Shown here in pieces: positions 41,523-49,731 of a DNA stretch of 64,000 nucleotides. Source of the DNA: Streptomyces sp. NBC_00683 (GTDB taxonomy: Bacteria > Actinomycetota > Actinomycetes > Streptomycetales > Streptomycetaceae); the NCBI RefSeq assembly GCF_036226745.1, contig NZ_CP109013.1, positions 1,798,001 through 1,862,000 of the forward strand. Reading direction: 5' to 3'. The notes beneath the pieces were generated by a model, which was not told where the DNA came from, searched no databases, and saw nothing but the letters and a program-made list of their open reading frames with translations. The position numbers and the translations under genes are program-made. Positions within the stretch are counted from its first letter, which is position 1, and every line of letters starts with the position of its first letter.

Positions 41523-42362
41523 ATGGGTTACTCGGACCAGCGCTTCGATGTGAACCTCTCGATCCTCTTCACCGAACTCCCGCTCCTGGAGCGCCCCGCG
41601 GCGGCCGCCGCCGCGGGCTTCACCGCGGTCGAGCTCTGGTGGCCCTGGACGGAGACCCCCACCCCCGCGCAGGCCGAGCTCGACGCCCTGAAGGGGGCGC
41701 TCGACGCAGCGGGCACGCAGCTGGTGGGGCTGAACTTCTACGCGGGCCAGCTGCCCGGCCCCGACCGTGGCGCACTGTCCGTGCCCGGCGCGGAGTCGGA
41801 CCGCTTCCGCGCCAACATCGCGGTGGCGGCCGAATTCGCCGCCTCGGTCGGCTGCCGGGCGCTCAACGCGCTGTACGGCAACCGCGTCGACGGCGTGGAC
41901 CCGGCCGCACAGGACGCGCTCGCCCTGGAGAACCTGACCGCCGCCGCCCGCGCGGCCGACGGAATCGGGGCCACCCTCCTGATCGAGACCCTCAACAAGC
42001 CGGAGTCGCCGCTCTACCCGTTGGTGAGCGCACCGGCGGCGATCGAGGTCGTCGACCGGGTCAACGAGGCGACGGGACTGGGGAACGCCGCTTTCCTGCT
42101 GGACCTCTACCACCTGTCGATGAACGGCGAGGACCTCGGCCAGGTGATCAAGGCGTACGCCGCCAAGACCGGCCTCGTCCAGATCGCCGACAACCCGGGG
42201 CGCGGCGCGCCGGGCACCGGCTCACTCCCGCTGGAGCAGCTCCTCGACGAGCTGGCGCAGGCCGGCTACGAGGGCTGGGTCGGCCTGGAGTACAAGCCGG
42301 GCGACCGGCCGAGCGCAGAGTCCTTCGACTGGCTCCCGGCCGCGGCCCGGCCGGCCCGCTGA
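41523..42362 (+). CDS. hyi: Hydroxypyruvate isomerase
   Basis: A 279-residue TIM-barrel isomerase interconverting hydroxypyruvate and tartronate semialdehyde. The opening RFDVNLSILFTELPLLERPAAAAAAGFTAVELWWPW is typical of Hyi. Metal-site carboxylates lie in LLIETLNKPESPLYPL (Glu), FLLDLYHLSMNGEDL (Asp) and WVGLEYKPGDRPSAESFDWL (Glu), with QIADNPGRGAPGTGSL between. GGAAGGAG lies before the ATG at 41523; a longer frame from 41448 would read through the operator and is rejected. It is the first gene of hyi-glxR. It handles the product of glyoxylate carboligase encoded 5 kb away. Confidence 0.95.
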   Translation: MGYSDQRFDVNLSILFTELPLLERPAAAAAAGFTAVELWWPWTETPTPAQAELDALKGALDAAGTQLVGLNFYAGQLPGPDRGALSVPGAESDRFRANIAVAAEFAASVGCRALNALYGNRVDGVDPAAQDALALENLTAAARAADGIGATLLIETLNKPESPLYPLVSAPAAIEVVDRVNEATGLGNAAFLLDLYHLSMNGEDLGQVIKAYAAKTGLVQIADNPGRGAPGTGSLPLEQLLDELAQAGYEGWVGLEYKPGDRPSAESFDWLPAAARPAR

Positions 42363-42405
42363 GGCCCCGGCCCCCTCGTACACACGCTTATCGGAAGGCA
42401 CCCTC

Positions 42406-43299
42406 ATGAGCAACAACCTCCCCAAGGTCGCGTGGATCGGGCTCGGCATCATGGGCTCGCCCATGTCCGAGAACCTGATCGAGGCCGGTTACGACGTCAC
42501 CGGCTACACCCTGGAGCAGGACAAGATCGACCGGCTGGTCGCGGCGGGCGGCAAGGGTGCCGCCTCGATCGCGGACGCGGTGCGCGACGCCGACGTCGTC
42601 ATCACGATGGTGCCCGCGTCGCCGCAGGTCGAGGCCATCGCGTACGGCCCCGACGGCATCCTGGAGAACGCGCGGCCCGGTGCTCTGCTGATCGACATGT
42701 CCTCGATCACGCCGCAGACCTCCGTGGACCTGGCGAAGAACGCGAAGGCCAAGGACATCCGCGTACTGGACGCCCCGGTCTCCGGTGGTGAGGCCGGCGC
42801 GATCGAGGCCGTGCTGTCCATCATGGTCGGCGGTGAGCAGACCGACTTCGACGCCGCGCAGCCCCTCCTGAACGCTCTGGGCAGGACGATCGTGCTGTGC
42901 GGACCGCACGGCTCGGGCCAGACGGTGAAGGCCGCCAACCAGCTGATCGTCGCGGTCAACATCCAGGCGTGCGCCGAGGCCGTGGTCTTCCTGGAGAAGT
43001 CCGGCGTCGACCTGGCCGCGGCCCTCGACGTCCTGAACGGCGGACTGGCCGGCTCGACGGTCCTGACCCGCAAGAAGGACAACTTCCTCAAGCGGGACTT
43101 CGCTCCGGGCTTCCGGATCGACCTGCACCACAAGGACATGGGCATCGTCACGGACGCCGCCCGCAACGTCGGTGCCGCCCTGCCCGTCGGCGCGGTCGTG
43201 GCCCAGCTGGTCGCCTCGCTGCGCACGCAGGGCGACGGCGGGCTGGACCACTCCGCGCTGCTGCGTGCCGTCGAGCGCCTCTCCGGCTCCCAGGTCTGA
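42406..43299 (+). CDS. glxR: Tartronate semialdehyde reductase (2-hydroxy-3-oxopropionate reductase)
   Basis: A 297-residue NAD(P)H-dependent beta-hydroxyacid dehydrogenase giving D-glycerate. The nucleotide loop is AWIGLGIMGSPMSENLIEAGYDVTGYT. Next come the substrate motif LDAPVSGGEAGAIEAVLSIMVGG and the catalytic lysine region CGPHGSGQTVKAANQLIVA. The C-terminal helical domain (RIDLHHKDMGIVTDAARNVGAALPVGAVVAQL) is complete. GGAAGG precedes the ATG at 42406. It follows hyi by 43 bp in the same operon. With Gcl and Hyi it converts two glyoxylates to glycerate and CO2. Confidence 0.96.
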   Translation: MSNNLPKVAWIGLGIMGSPMSENLIEAGYDVTGYTLEQDKIDRLVAAGGKGAASIADAVRDADVVITMVPASPQVEAIAYGPDGILENARPGALLIDMSSITPQTSVDLAKNAKAKDIRVLDAPVSGGEAGAIEAVLSIMVGGEQTDFDAAQPLLNALGRTIVLCGPHGSGQTVKAANQLIVAVNIQACAEAVVFLEKSGVDLAAALDVLNGGLAGSTVLTRKKDNFLKRDFAPGFRIDLHHKDMGIVTDAARNVGAALPVGAVVAQLVASLRTQGDGGLDHSALLRAVERLSGSQV

Positions 43300-43306
43300 C
43301 ACCCCC

Positions 43307-43325
43307 GGCCCTGCCCCGCAGGGCC
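43307..43325 (+). terminator. Terminator after glxR
   Basis: GGCCCTGC and GCAGGGCC form a perfect 8-bp stem with a CCC loop, 8 nt after the stop, separating glxR from the catalase gene. Confidence 0.7.
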
Positions 43326-43408
43326 CCCCGAACTCCGGGTCGCGGTGGCGCTGACACCTGTCCTGTCGCGCCCAGGCGCCGCCGCGGCCCGGAATCATCT
43401 CCTCCAAT

Positions 43409-43425
43409 TTCAACAAACTGTTGAC
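43409..43425. promoter_or_regulatory. 17-bp palindrome at the catalase promoter
   Basis: TTCAACAAACTGTTGAC, identical over 17 bp to the uricase operon element and in the same orientation to the gene. Its last five bases are part of the -35 hexamer TTGACG. Confidence 0.75.
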
Positions 43426-43450
43426 GTTCCGTTCCCGGCGAATCTACGCT
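43421..43450 (+). promoter_or_regulatory. Probable catalase promoter
   Basis: TTGACG (43421-43426) and TACGCT (43445-43450) are 18 bp apart, ending 37 bp before the ATG. The -35 hexamer overlaps the 17-bp palindrome. Confidence 0.65.
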
Positions 43451-43487
43451 CCTGGGGCCGTCAGCAGCCCCAGTACGGAAGGTCTCC

Positions 43488-44945
43488 ATGTCGAAGCGTG
43501 TGCTCACGACCGAGTCAGGCGCCCCGGTCGCCGACAACCAGAACTCCGCCACGGCCGGCGCCGGTGGGCCGATCCTCCTCCAGGACCAGCACCTGCTGGA
43601 GAAGCTCGCCCGCTTCAACCGCGAGCGCATCCCGGAGCGCGTCGTCCACGCCCGCGGCTCCGGCGCGTACGGCTACTTCGAGGTGACGGACGACGTCACC
43701 GGCTTCACCCGCGCCGACTTCCTCTCCGAGGTGGGCCGACGCACCGAGACGTTCATCCGGTTCTCGACGGTCGCCGACTCCCTCGGCGGCGCGGACGCCG
43801 TACGCGACCCGCGGGGCTTCGCCCTCAAGTTCTATACGGACGAGGGCAATTACGACCTCGTCGGCAACAACACCCCGGTGTTCTTCATCAAGGACCCGAT
43901 CAAGTTCCCCGACTTCATCCACTCGCAGAAGCGCGACCCGTTCACGGGCCGCCAGGAGCCGGACAACGTCTGGGACTTCTGGGCGCACTCCCCCGAGGCG
44001 ACGCACCAGATCACCTGGCTGATGGGTGACCGCGGCATCCCCGCCTCGTACCGCCACATGAACGGCTACGGCTCGCACACCTACCAGTGGACGAACGCGG
44101 CGGGCGAGGCCTTCTTCGTGAAGTACCACTTCAAGACGAACCAGGGCGTGCGCTCCCTCTCCGCCGACCAGGGCGCCGAGCTCGCCGGCAAGGACGCCTC
44201 CTCGCACCAGACGGATCTGCTCCAGGCCATCGAGCGCGGGGTCAACCCGTCGTGGACGCTGCACGTGCAGGTCATGCCGGCCGCGGAGGCCGCCGACTAC
44301 CGCTTCAACCCGTTCGACGTCACCAAGGTGTGGCCGCACAGCGACTATCCGCTGCAGCGGGTGGGCCGCCTGGTCCTCGACCGCAACCCGGACAACGTGT
44401 TCGCCGAGGTCGAGCAGGCCGCCTTCTCCCCGAACAACTTCGTGCCGGGCATCGGCCCGTCGCCGGACAAGATGCTGCAGGGCCGGCTGTTCGCGTACGC
44501 CGACGCGCACCGCTACCGGCTGGGCATCAACCACACCCAGCTCCCGGTCAACGCGCCGAAGGCGGCCGTCGTCGACAACTACGGCCGCGACGGCCTGCAC
44601 GCGACGCGCTACGGCTCGCGCCAGGACAAGAACTACGAGCCCAACTCGTACTCCGGTCCCGCGGAGACCGGCGCCGCCCTGGCCGCGCCGCTCGCCGTCC
44701 ACGGCTGGACGGGTACGCACGAGGCACCGGCCCACACGAAGGACGACGACTTCTTCCAGGCCGGTGAGCTCTACCGCCTGATGTCGGCGGACGAGAAGGA
44801 CCGGCTGATCGCCAACATCGCCGGCGGCCTCTCGCAGGTCACCCGCGACGACGTGATCGAGAAGAACCTGGCCCACTTCCATGCAGCGGACGCCGACTAC
44901 GGCACCCGCGTGGAGAAGGCGGTCCGCGCGCTGCGCGAGGACTGA
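43488..44945 (+). CDS. Monofunctional haem catalase (small subunit, clade 3)
   Basis: A 485-residue catalase. The distal His is in [16 protein letters not shown]; Asn in [14 protein letters not shown] and the Phe pair around it are conserved. The proximal haem-ligand signature [14 protein letters not shown] contains the tyrosine. Size fits clade 3 small-subunit enzymes with NADPH binding. GGAAGG precedes the ATG at 43488. It lies between glxR and gcl and shares a 17-bp promoter element with the uricase operon, so its likely duty is disposal of H2O2 from urate oxidation, not only general stress defence. Confidence 0.96.
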   Translation: MSKRVLTTESGAPVADNQNSATAGAGGPILLQDQHLLEKLARFNRERIPERVVHARGSGAYGYFEVTDDVTGFTRADFLSEVGRRTETFIRFSTVADSLGGADAVRDPRGFALKFYTDEGNYDLVGNNTPVFFIKDPIKFPDFIHSQKRDPFTGRQEPDNVWDFWAHSPEATHQITWLMGDRGIPASYRHMNGYGSHTYQWTNAAGEAFFVKYHFKTNQGVRSLSADQGAELAGKDASSHQTDLLQAIERGVNPSWTLHVQVMPAAEAADYRFNPFDVTKVWPHSDYPLQRVGRLVLDRNPDNVFAEVEQAAFSPNNFVPGIGPSPDKMLQGRLFAYADAHRYRLGINHTQLPVNAPKAAVVDNYGRDGLHATRYGSRQDKNYEPNSYSGPAETGAALAAPLAVHGWTGTHEAPAHTKDDDFFQAGELYRLMSADEKDRLIANIAGGLSQVTRDDVIEKNLAHFHAADADYGTRVEKAVRALRED

Positions 44946-45249
44946 CCCTCCCTCCCCCATGGGCCCTGCCCGTGCCGCGCACACCCGGATGAGGGGTCAT
45001 GCGGGGCGCGGGCAGGACGAGGCCGCGGCGGCGGACGACGCCAGTGCGGTGGCGAAGGGCCCGGACGGCCCGGCTTCTGACCTGAAGAAGCCGGGGCGCC
45101 GGCCCGGTCACCGCCGCCGCGGCCCCCTGTTCCGAGGGGCGCGGCGCACGGACGACTCCGTGCGCCGCGCCCCTTTTCGACGTCTCCGGACGACGCATCT
45201 GAGTACGGGTACGGATGGATGCCGCCGACGGCGTCCCGACAATGGCGCT
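44946..45249. other. 304-bp gap between catalase and a lipoprotein gene
   Basis: I see no convincing gene. Open frames here are arginine-rich shadows. The one clear structure is the hairpin at 45136-45173. A promoter for the lipoprotein gene must lie after it, but no good hexamers stand out. Confidence 0.6.
45136..45173 (+). terminator. Strong intrinsic terminator
   Basis: GGGGCGCGGCGCACGGA (45136-45152) pairs perfectly with TCCGTGCGCCGCGCCCC (45157-45173), a 17-bp stem with a CGAC tetraloop, followed by TTTT. It probably ends the catalase transcript 190 nt past its stop. Confidence 0.88.
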
Positions 45250-46008
45250 ATGACTACGACGCGGTTACCGCGCGCCGCATCCGGCGGGCGCAGGTCCCTC
45301 AGAGGGCTCCTCGGCCTCCTCCTCGTCCTCGCCGTCCCCGCCTGCTCCGCAGAGGACCGCGCCACGAGCCCCGAGGAGCTGCGCGAACTGGCGGGCGGTA
45401 CAGAGGCGCAGGAGACCCGGAACGTGGCCGAGGACTATCTCCGGACCACCGTGCGCGCCTACGACAAGGACACTCCCCTGGTCCTCGGCCTGACCACGGT
45501 GAACGACCTGTGCGTCGGCGGGGCGGCGAGGGAGTGGTTCTTCCCGTCCGGCGACGACCGGTACAGGATCCGCTGCTCCCTGAGGATCACCGCCTACTAC
45601 GGCGCCGACCCGAAGCGGATCGGTGACACCCTGGACGCCGTCCTCACGGCCGGCGACCACGACGTCTCCGCGTCTCCCACGGGCCCGATCCCGTTCGGTC
45701 ACGACGACTACCGCACCCGCCTCGTCTCCTACTACCGGGGACGCGGCCCGAACCCGACGGGCCCGGACACCCCGGAACCGTTCCAGCTCTCCGACCCTTC
45801 GCAGACCCTGTCCTGGGACACCCTGCGCAGCAGCCCGAAGACGCCGGTCCAGGAGACGGGCCCGTGTACGGAGAACGATCCGCCTGTCACCCGGTGCTTG
45901 CGCGAGCCCGCATCGACGACGGTCGCAGACCTGCGCAGGCGGTACGGAATGGTCTTCAAGCTGGAGATGTCGGCCCCCGACTACTACCAGGTCTTCAGGG
46001 ACGGCTAG
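45250..46008 (+). CDS. Secreted lipoprotein, unknown function
   Basis: A 252-residue protein with a twin-arginine-like, basic N-region (RLPRAASGGRRSLRG) and a hydrophobic stretch ending at VPAC, a plausible lipobox. The mature part has paired cysteines (VNDLCVGG, RIRCSLRI, TGPCTENDPPVTRCLRE) that may form disulfides, and the tail (TTVADLRRRYGMVFKLEMSAPDYYQVFRDG) is aromatic. I do not recognise the family. It may be one of the many actinobacterial envelope lipoproteins. The ATG at 45250 fits the signal peptide. It is convergent with gcl and shows no link to glyoxylate metabolism. Confidence 0.7.
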   Translation: MTTTRLPRAASGGRRSLRGLLGLLLVLAVPACSAEDRATSPEELRELAGGTEAQETRNVAEDYLRTTVRAYDKDTPLVLGLTTVNDLCVGGAAREWFFPSGDDRYRIRCSLRITAYYGADPKRIGDTLDAVLTAGDHDVSASPTGPIPFGHDDYRTRLVSYYRGRGPNPTGPDTPEPFQLSDPSQTLSWDTLRSSPKTPVQETGPCTENDPPVTRCLREPASTTVADLRRRYGMVFKLEMSAPDYYQVFRDG

Positions 46009-46085
46009 AGGGACGACGCCGGCCCCGGGATTCGCCGACAGGGTCGGGAATCCCGGGGCCGGAGCTCCGGACGGTGGCCGGGTGG

Positions 46086-47870
46086 TCAGGAAACCGTCAG
46101 CGCACGGATCGACGTCGGCGCGTGGCCGGGCTCCGTCGCCACATCCTCGAACTCGTTGACCGACGCGATGTCCGTCCCGCTCATCGAGATGTTCGTGACG
46201 CGCTCCAGGATCGCCTCGACGACCACCGGCACCCGGAACTCCGCCGCCAGCTTCTTCGCCTCCTCGAACGCGGGCAGCAGCTGGTCCGGCTCGGTGACCC
46301 GGATCGCCTTGCAGCCGAGGCCCTCGACGACCTTGACGTGGTCGACGCCGTAGACGCCCAGCTCCGGGGAGTTGATGTTCTCGAACTCCAGGTTGACCTG
46401 GAAGTCGATGTCGAAGTTGCGCTGGGCCTGGCGGATGAGCCCCAGGTAGGAGTTGTTCACCAGCACATGGACGTACGGGATGTGGTGCTGCGCGCCGACG
46501 GCGAGCTCCTCCAGCATGAACTGGAAGTCGTAGTCGCCGGAGAGCGCGACGACCGATCCCTCCGGGTCGGCCGTGGCGACGCCCAGCGCGGCCGGGATCG
46601 TCCAGCCCAGCGGGCCGGCCTGGCCGCAGTTGATCCAGTGGCGCGGCCGGTAGACGTGCAGCATCTGCGCGCCCGCGATCTGGGAGAGGCCGATCGTCGT
46701 CACGTACCGGGTCTCGGGCCCGAAGGCCCTGTTCATCTCCTCGTACACCCGCTGCGGCTTCAGGGGCACGTTGTCGAAGTGCGTGCGGCGCTGCAGCGTG
46801 GCCCGCCGCTCCTGCGTGGACGCGGCCCATGCCGACCGGTCCTTCAGGGTGCCCGCGGCCTTCAGCTCGCGCGCCACCTCGACGAAGAGCTCCAGCGCGG
46901 CCTTGGCGTCGGAGGCGATGCCGAGGTCCGGGGCGAAGATCTTGCCCAGCTGGGTGGGCTCGATGTCGACGTGGACGAACGTCCGGCCCTGCGTGTAGAC
47001 GTCCAGCTTGCCGGTGTGGCGGTTGGCCCACCGGTTGCCGATGCCGAGGACGAAGTCGGACTCCAGGAAGTTCGCGTTGCCGTAGCGGTGCGAGGTCTGC
47101 AGGCCGACCATGCCCGCGTTGAGCTCGTGGTCGTCGGCGAGGATGCCCCAGCCCATCAGGGTCGGCACGACCGGAACACCGGTCAGCTCGGCGAACTCCA
47201 CCAGGAGTTCGGAGGCGTCCGCGTTGATGATCCCGCCGCCCGCGACGAGCAGCGGACGCTCGGAGGCGTTCAGCATCTCGACGGCGCGCTCGATCTGCTT
47301 GCGGGTCGCGGCGGGCTTGTGGACGGGCAGCGGCTCGTACAGATCGGGGTCGAACTCGATCTCGGTGAGCTGCACGTCGATCGGCAGGTCGATGAGGACC
47401 GGGCCGGGACGGCCGGTGCGCATCAGGTGGAAGGCCTGCTGGAAGACGCCGGGGACCTGGGCGGCCTCCAGGACGGTGGTGGCCGCCTTGGTGACCGGCT
47501 TGGCGATCGACGCGATGTCGACGGCCTGGAAGTCCTCCTTGTGGAGCACCGCCGTGGGGGCCTGGCCGGTGATGCAGAGGATCGGGACGGAGTCGGCGAT
47601 GGCGGAGTAGAGGCCCGTGATCATGTCGGTGCCGGCCGGACCGGACGTACCGATGCAGACACCGATGTTGCCTGCCGCGGCCCGGGTGTAGCCCTCGGCC
47701 ATGTGGGAGGCGCCCTCGACATGGCGGGCGAGGGTGTGGTGCACCCCGCCGGATGCCTTGAGTGCCGCGTAGAACGGGTTGATCGCCGCACCCGGCACAC
47801 CGAACGCGTTACTGACGCCTTCGCGCTTGAGAATCTCAACTGCCGCTCGGGCAGCGGTCATACGAGGCAT
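46086..47870 (-). CDS. gcl: Glyoxylate carboligase (tartronate-semialdehyde synthase)
   Basis: A 594-residue thiamine-diphosphate enzyme joining two glyoxylates to tartronate semialdehyde with loss of CO2. The sequence follows E. coli Gcl closely as I remember it: [56 protein letters not shown] and [26 protein letters not shown]. The ThDP motif [35 protein letters not shown] is intact. The position of the usual ThDP-activating Glu appears to hold a hydrophobic residue, as is known for Gcl. AGGAG precedes the ATG at 47870. It is transcribed alone, with two operator boxes just downstream of a clear promoter. Confidence 0.97.
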   Translation of the reverse strand: MPRMTAARAAVEILKREGVSNAFGVPGAAINPFYAALKASGGVHHTLARHVEGASHMAEGYTRAAAGNIGVCIGTSGPAGTDMITGLYSAIADSVPILCITGQAPTAVLHKEDFQAVDIASIAKPVTKAATTVLEAAQVPGVFQQAFHLMRTGRPGPVLIDLPIDVQLTEIEFDPDLYEPLPVHKPAATRKQIERAVEMLNASERPLLVAGGGIINADASELLVEFAELTGVPVVPTLMGWGILADDHELNAGMVGLQTSHRYGNANFLESDFVLGIGNRWANRHTGKLDVYTQGRTFVHVDIEPTQLGKIFAPDLGIASDAKAALELFVEVARELKAAGTLKDRSAWAASTQERRATLQRRTHFDNVPLKPQRVYEEMNRAFGPETRYVTTIGLSQIAGAQMLHVYRPRHWINCGQAGPLGWTIPAALGVATADPEGSVVALSGDYDFQFMLEELAVGAQHHIPYVHVLVNNSYLGLIRQAQRNFDIDFQVNLEFENINSPELGVYGVDHVKVVEGLGCKAIRVTEPDQLLPAFEEAKKLAAEFRVPVVVEAILERVTNISMSGTDIASVNEFEDVATEPGHAPTSIRALTVS

Positions 47871-47930
47871 TGAGTGCTCCTGCTCGGACCTGGTGGATTC
47901 GGGCTCTGTCGCGCCACCTGAGAGCACCAA

Positions 47931-47966
47931 TTCCGCATTACGGAAATTCTGTTCTGCTATGTGGAA
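47931..47966. promoter_or_regulatory. Paired 15-bp boxes, 21 bp apart, upstream of gcl
   Basis: TTCCGCATTACGGAA (47931-47945) is a perfect TTCCG-N5-CGGAA palindrome; TTCTGCTATGTGGAA (47952-47966) is a weaker copy. Starts are 21 bp apart. They lie directly after the -10 box, so binding would block transcription. Confidence 0.78.
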
Positions 47967-47968
47967 TC

Positions 47969-47997
47969 AATCTAAGGCGGAGTCGTACGGCCGTCAA
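47969..47997 (-). promoter_or_regulatory. Probable gcl promoter
   Basis: On the minus strand TTGACG (47997-47992), a 17-bp spacer and TAGATT (47974-47969) form a good vegetative promoter. The transcription start would fall inside the operator pair. Confidence 0.75.
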
Positions 47998-48109
47998 GGG
48001 AGGACGCCGGGACGAAGTACGCCAACCTCCTCCCCAGAACCTCGCTCCTGGTGGACCATGGGGGTACGGAGCGCAGTCGCCGCGGCAATCACGGCAGGAG
48101 GGGCGGACG

Positions 48110-48832
48110 GTGGATTCCCTACCGGTGCACTGCCCGGCCTGCGGCCGGGACCACGCGTACATCACGCCCGTCTATCCCTGCCCGTGCGGCTCCCCGACGG
48201 CCCCGCCGCTGATGCGGGGCACACCGGTCGAACCCATCACCCACCGCACCTGGAACGACGACTGGGTGAGCGTTCGCTGCACCGCCTGCGGGCGGCGGGA
48301 CCAGTGGCCGCACCCCGAGCTGTGCTGCCCCTGCGGCGCCGTACTGCGGATACCCGTCCGCCCGGTGACCCCGCACGGCGCGGCACCGTCCGCCGCGGCC
48401 CGGCCGCCCGGGCCCTCGCACATCCCGCTGCCCCGCACGGCCGCGCACCCGCGCCCCTCGTTCCGGCCGATGGTGATCCGGACCGCGCGCGACGCGGTGA
48501 GCGCCGCCGCCCTCTACCTGAAGTGGCTGGGCTACCGCGAGGTCGTCCAGCCCGAGGTGCGCCCCGCGTCCCGGATAGACCTCCGGGCTTCCGGGCTCAT
48601 CGCACAGGTCGACTCCACCACCCGGCCGACCGCGCTGCGCGACGTCGAGTGCCTCTGGCTCAACGCCCTCAACACCTCGGTGTCGGGCGTGCTCTTCTCG
48701 CTGGCCGGCTACGCGGAGGACGCGCGCTCACGCGCCGACGGTCTCGCCATCCCGCTCTTCGTCATGGACCTCACGGGGACGCCGCAGCCGGTGAACAGCC
48801 CTGCGGACGAACTGATCAGCACGGGACCCTGA
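48110..48832 (+). CDS. Zinc-ribbon protein with degenerate Mrr-like endonuclease fold
   Basis: A 240-residue cytoplasmic protein. The N-terminal 80 residues hold two CxxC-type zinc ribbons: CPACGRDH with CPCGS, and CTACGRRDQ with CPCGA. A Pro/Ala linker follows. The C-terminal part (DAVSAAALYLKWLGYREVVQPEVRPASRIDLRASGLIAQVDS...GVLFSLAGYAEDARSRADGLAIPLFVMD) has the Mrr/restriction-endonuclease pattern D-x(n)-Q-x-K, but the catalytic lysine position reads Asp (AQVDS). It is therefore probably a non-cutting DNA- or nucleotide-binding relative. AGGAGG precedes the GTG at 48110. It is monocistronic; its function is unknown. Confidence 0.75.
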   Translation: MDSLPVHCPACGRDHAYITPVYPCPCGSPTAPPLMRGTPVEPITHRTWNDDWVSVRCTACGRRDQWPHPELCCPCGAVLRIPVRPVTPHGAAPSAAARPPGPSHIPLPRTAAHPRPSFRPMVIRTARDAVSAAALYLKWLGYREVVQPEVRPASRIDLRASGLIAQVDSTTRPTALRDVECLWLNALNTSVSGVLFSLAGYAEDARSRADGLAIPLFVMDLTGTPQPVNSPADELISTGP

Positions 48833-48852
48833 CCACCCGTCATACTGGTCCC

Positions 48853-49380
48853 ATGCGCATCCGTCCCGCCCGGCGCCCGGAACTCCCGCTGCTCCAGGCC
48901 ATCGAGCGCGCCGCGGGCGAGCCGTTCCGCGCGGTCGGCATGCCCGCCGTCGCCGACGACGAGCCGCCACCGCTCGCCCTGCTGGAGAACTACCGTCGCA
49001 GCGGGCGCTGCTGGGTGTCCACGGACGAGACCTCGGACCTCCCGGTCGGCTATCTGATCGCCGACCGCGTGGACGGCGCCGCCCACATCGAGCAGATCTC
49101 CGTCGACCCGGTGGCCGCCCGCCGGGGTGTCGGCCGGGCCCTCATCGACCATCTCGCCGGCTGGGCCGAGGCGGAGGGACTGACCGCTCTCACACTGACG
49201 ACCTTCGCCGAAGTTCCTTGGAACGCGCCCTACTACACGCGCCTCGGTTTTCGGACACTGGCGGAGGACGAGCTCGGTGACGGGCTCCGCGGGATCAGGT
49301 CGCAGGAAGCCGAACACGGCCTGGACCGCTGGCCGCGCGTGTGCATGCGCCGCGATCTCCCCACCGACACATCGAAATGA
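48853..49380 (+). CDS. GNAT-family N-acetyltransferase
   Basis: A 175-residue acetyltransferase. It begins with the usual MRIRPARRPELPLLQAIERAAGEPFR. The acetyl-CoA site is in IEQISVDPVAARRGVGRALIDHLAGWAEAEGL (motif A, R-R-G-V-G-R/A), followed by LTLTTFAEVPWNAPYYTRLGFRTL (motif B, with the typical NxPxYxxxGF). Members of this subgroup often acetylate amines, toxins or antibiotics; the substrate is unknown. The ATG at 48853 fits the family start, 20 bp after the previous gene on the same strand, so co-transcription is likely. Confidence 0.92.
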   Translation: MRIRPARRPELPLLQAIERAAGEPFRAVGMPAVADDEPPPLALLENYRRSGRCWVSTDETSDLPVGYLIADRVDGAAHIEQISVDPVAARRGVGRALIDHLAGWAEAEGLTALTLTTFAEVPWNAPYYTRLGFRTLAEDELGDGLRGIRSQEAEHGLDRWPRVCMRRDLPTDTSK

Positions 49381-49451
49381 TTTCGGTCACGTGTGCCCCG
49401 CGAGCCTCATATGTTCGGACTGTTGTCAGTATGGGGACGTACAGTGAAGGC

Positions 49452-49673
49452 ATGGTCTTAACTCCTCGGCTTTCACCTCCCTCCACCCCTGTTTTCGCGA
49501 CCCAGCCCACCCACCCGTCCGCCGTCGAGGCGAACGAGGCGATTCGCGCGCTCGTGGACGCCCGCGCGGGCCAGGACTGGTCGTCCGTGGAGTCGGCGAC
49601 GTACGAGGTGCTTCTGATCGAGTGGGCGGCCGCGACCAAGGGCATCGACTGCGACATCATCGAAGCCGCCTGA
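49452..49673 (+). CDS. Small conserved protein with a TTA codon at position 3
   Basis: A 73-residue protein, MVLTPRLSPPSTPVFATQPTHP then a helical acidic domain (SAVEANEAIRALVDARAGQDWSSVESATYEVLLIEWAAATKG). Codon 3 is TTA, the rare leucine codon read only by the developmentally controlled bldA tRNA in Streptomyces. Two starts are possible: the ATG at 49452 (GAAGG close upstream) and the ATG at 49431; the TTA is in both. I recall similar small Streptomyces proteins without known function. It is separate from the GNAT gene by 71 bp. Confidence 0.65.
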   Translation: MVLTPRLSPPSTPVFATQPTHPSAVEANEAIRALVDARAGQDWSSVESATYEVLLIEWAAATKGIDCDIIEAA

Positions 49674-49731
49674 CCCCGCCCGACCGCCCCACCCGGCGCC
49701 ACGCGCCACGCCATGCGCACCGCGCCATGCG

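Noticed and set aside
43427..43441. TTCCGTTCCCGGCGA as a 15-bp AllR-type box at catalase
   Set aside because: The right arm fails (no CGGAA at the required distance) and there is no partner 21 bp away.
44881..45249. N-terminal extension of the lipoprotein gene back to 44881
   Set aside because: It would overlap the catalase end and the strong terminator; the signal peptide starts at 45250.
46086..47870. gcl as acetolactate synthase
   Set aside because: Similar ThDP fold, but sequence blocks such as [14 protein letters not shown] and the hyi/glxR context identify glyoxylate carboligase.
45864..47873. Plus-strand open frame of 669 codons opposite gcl
   Set aside because: Antisense of a highly conserved enzyme; no family motifs of its own.
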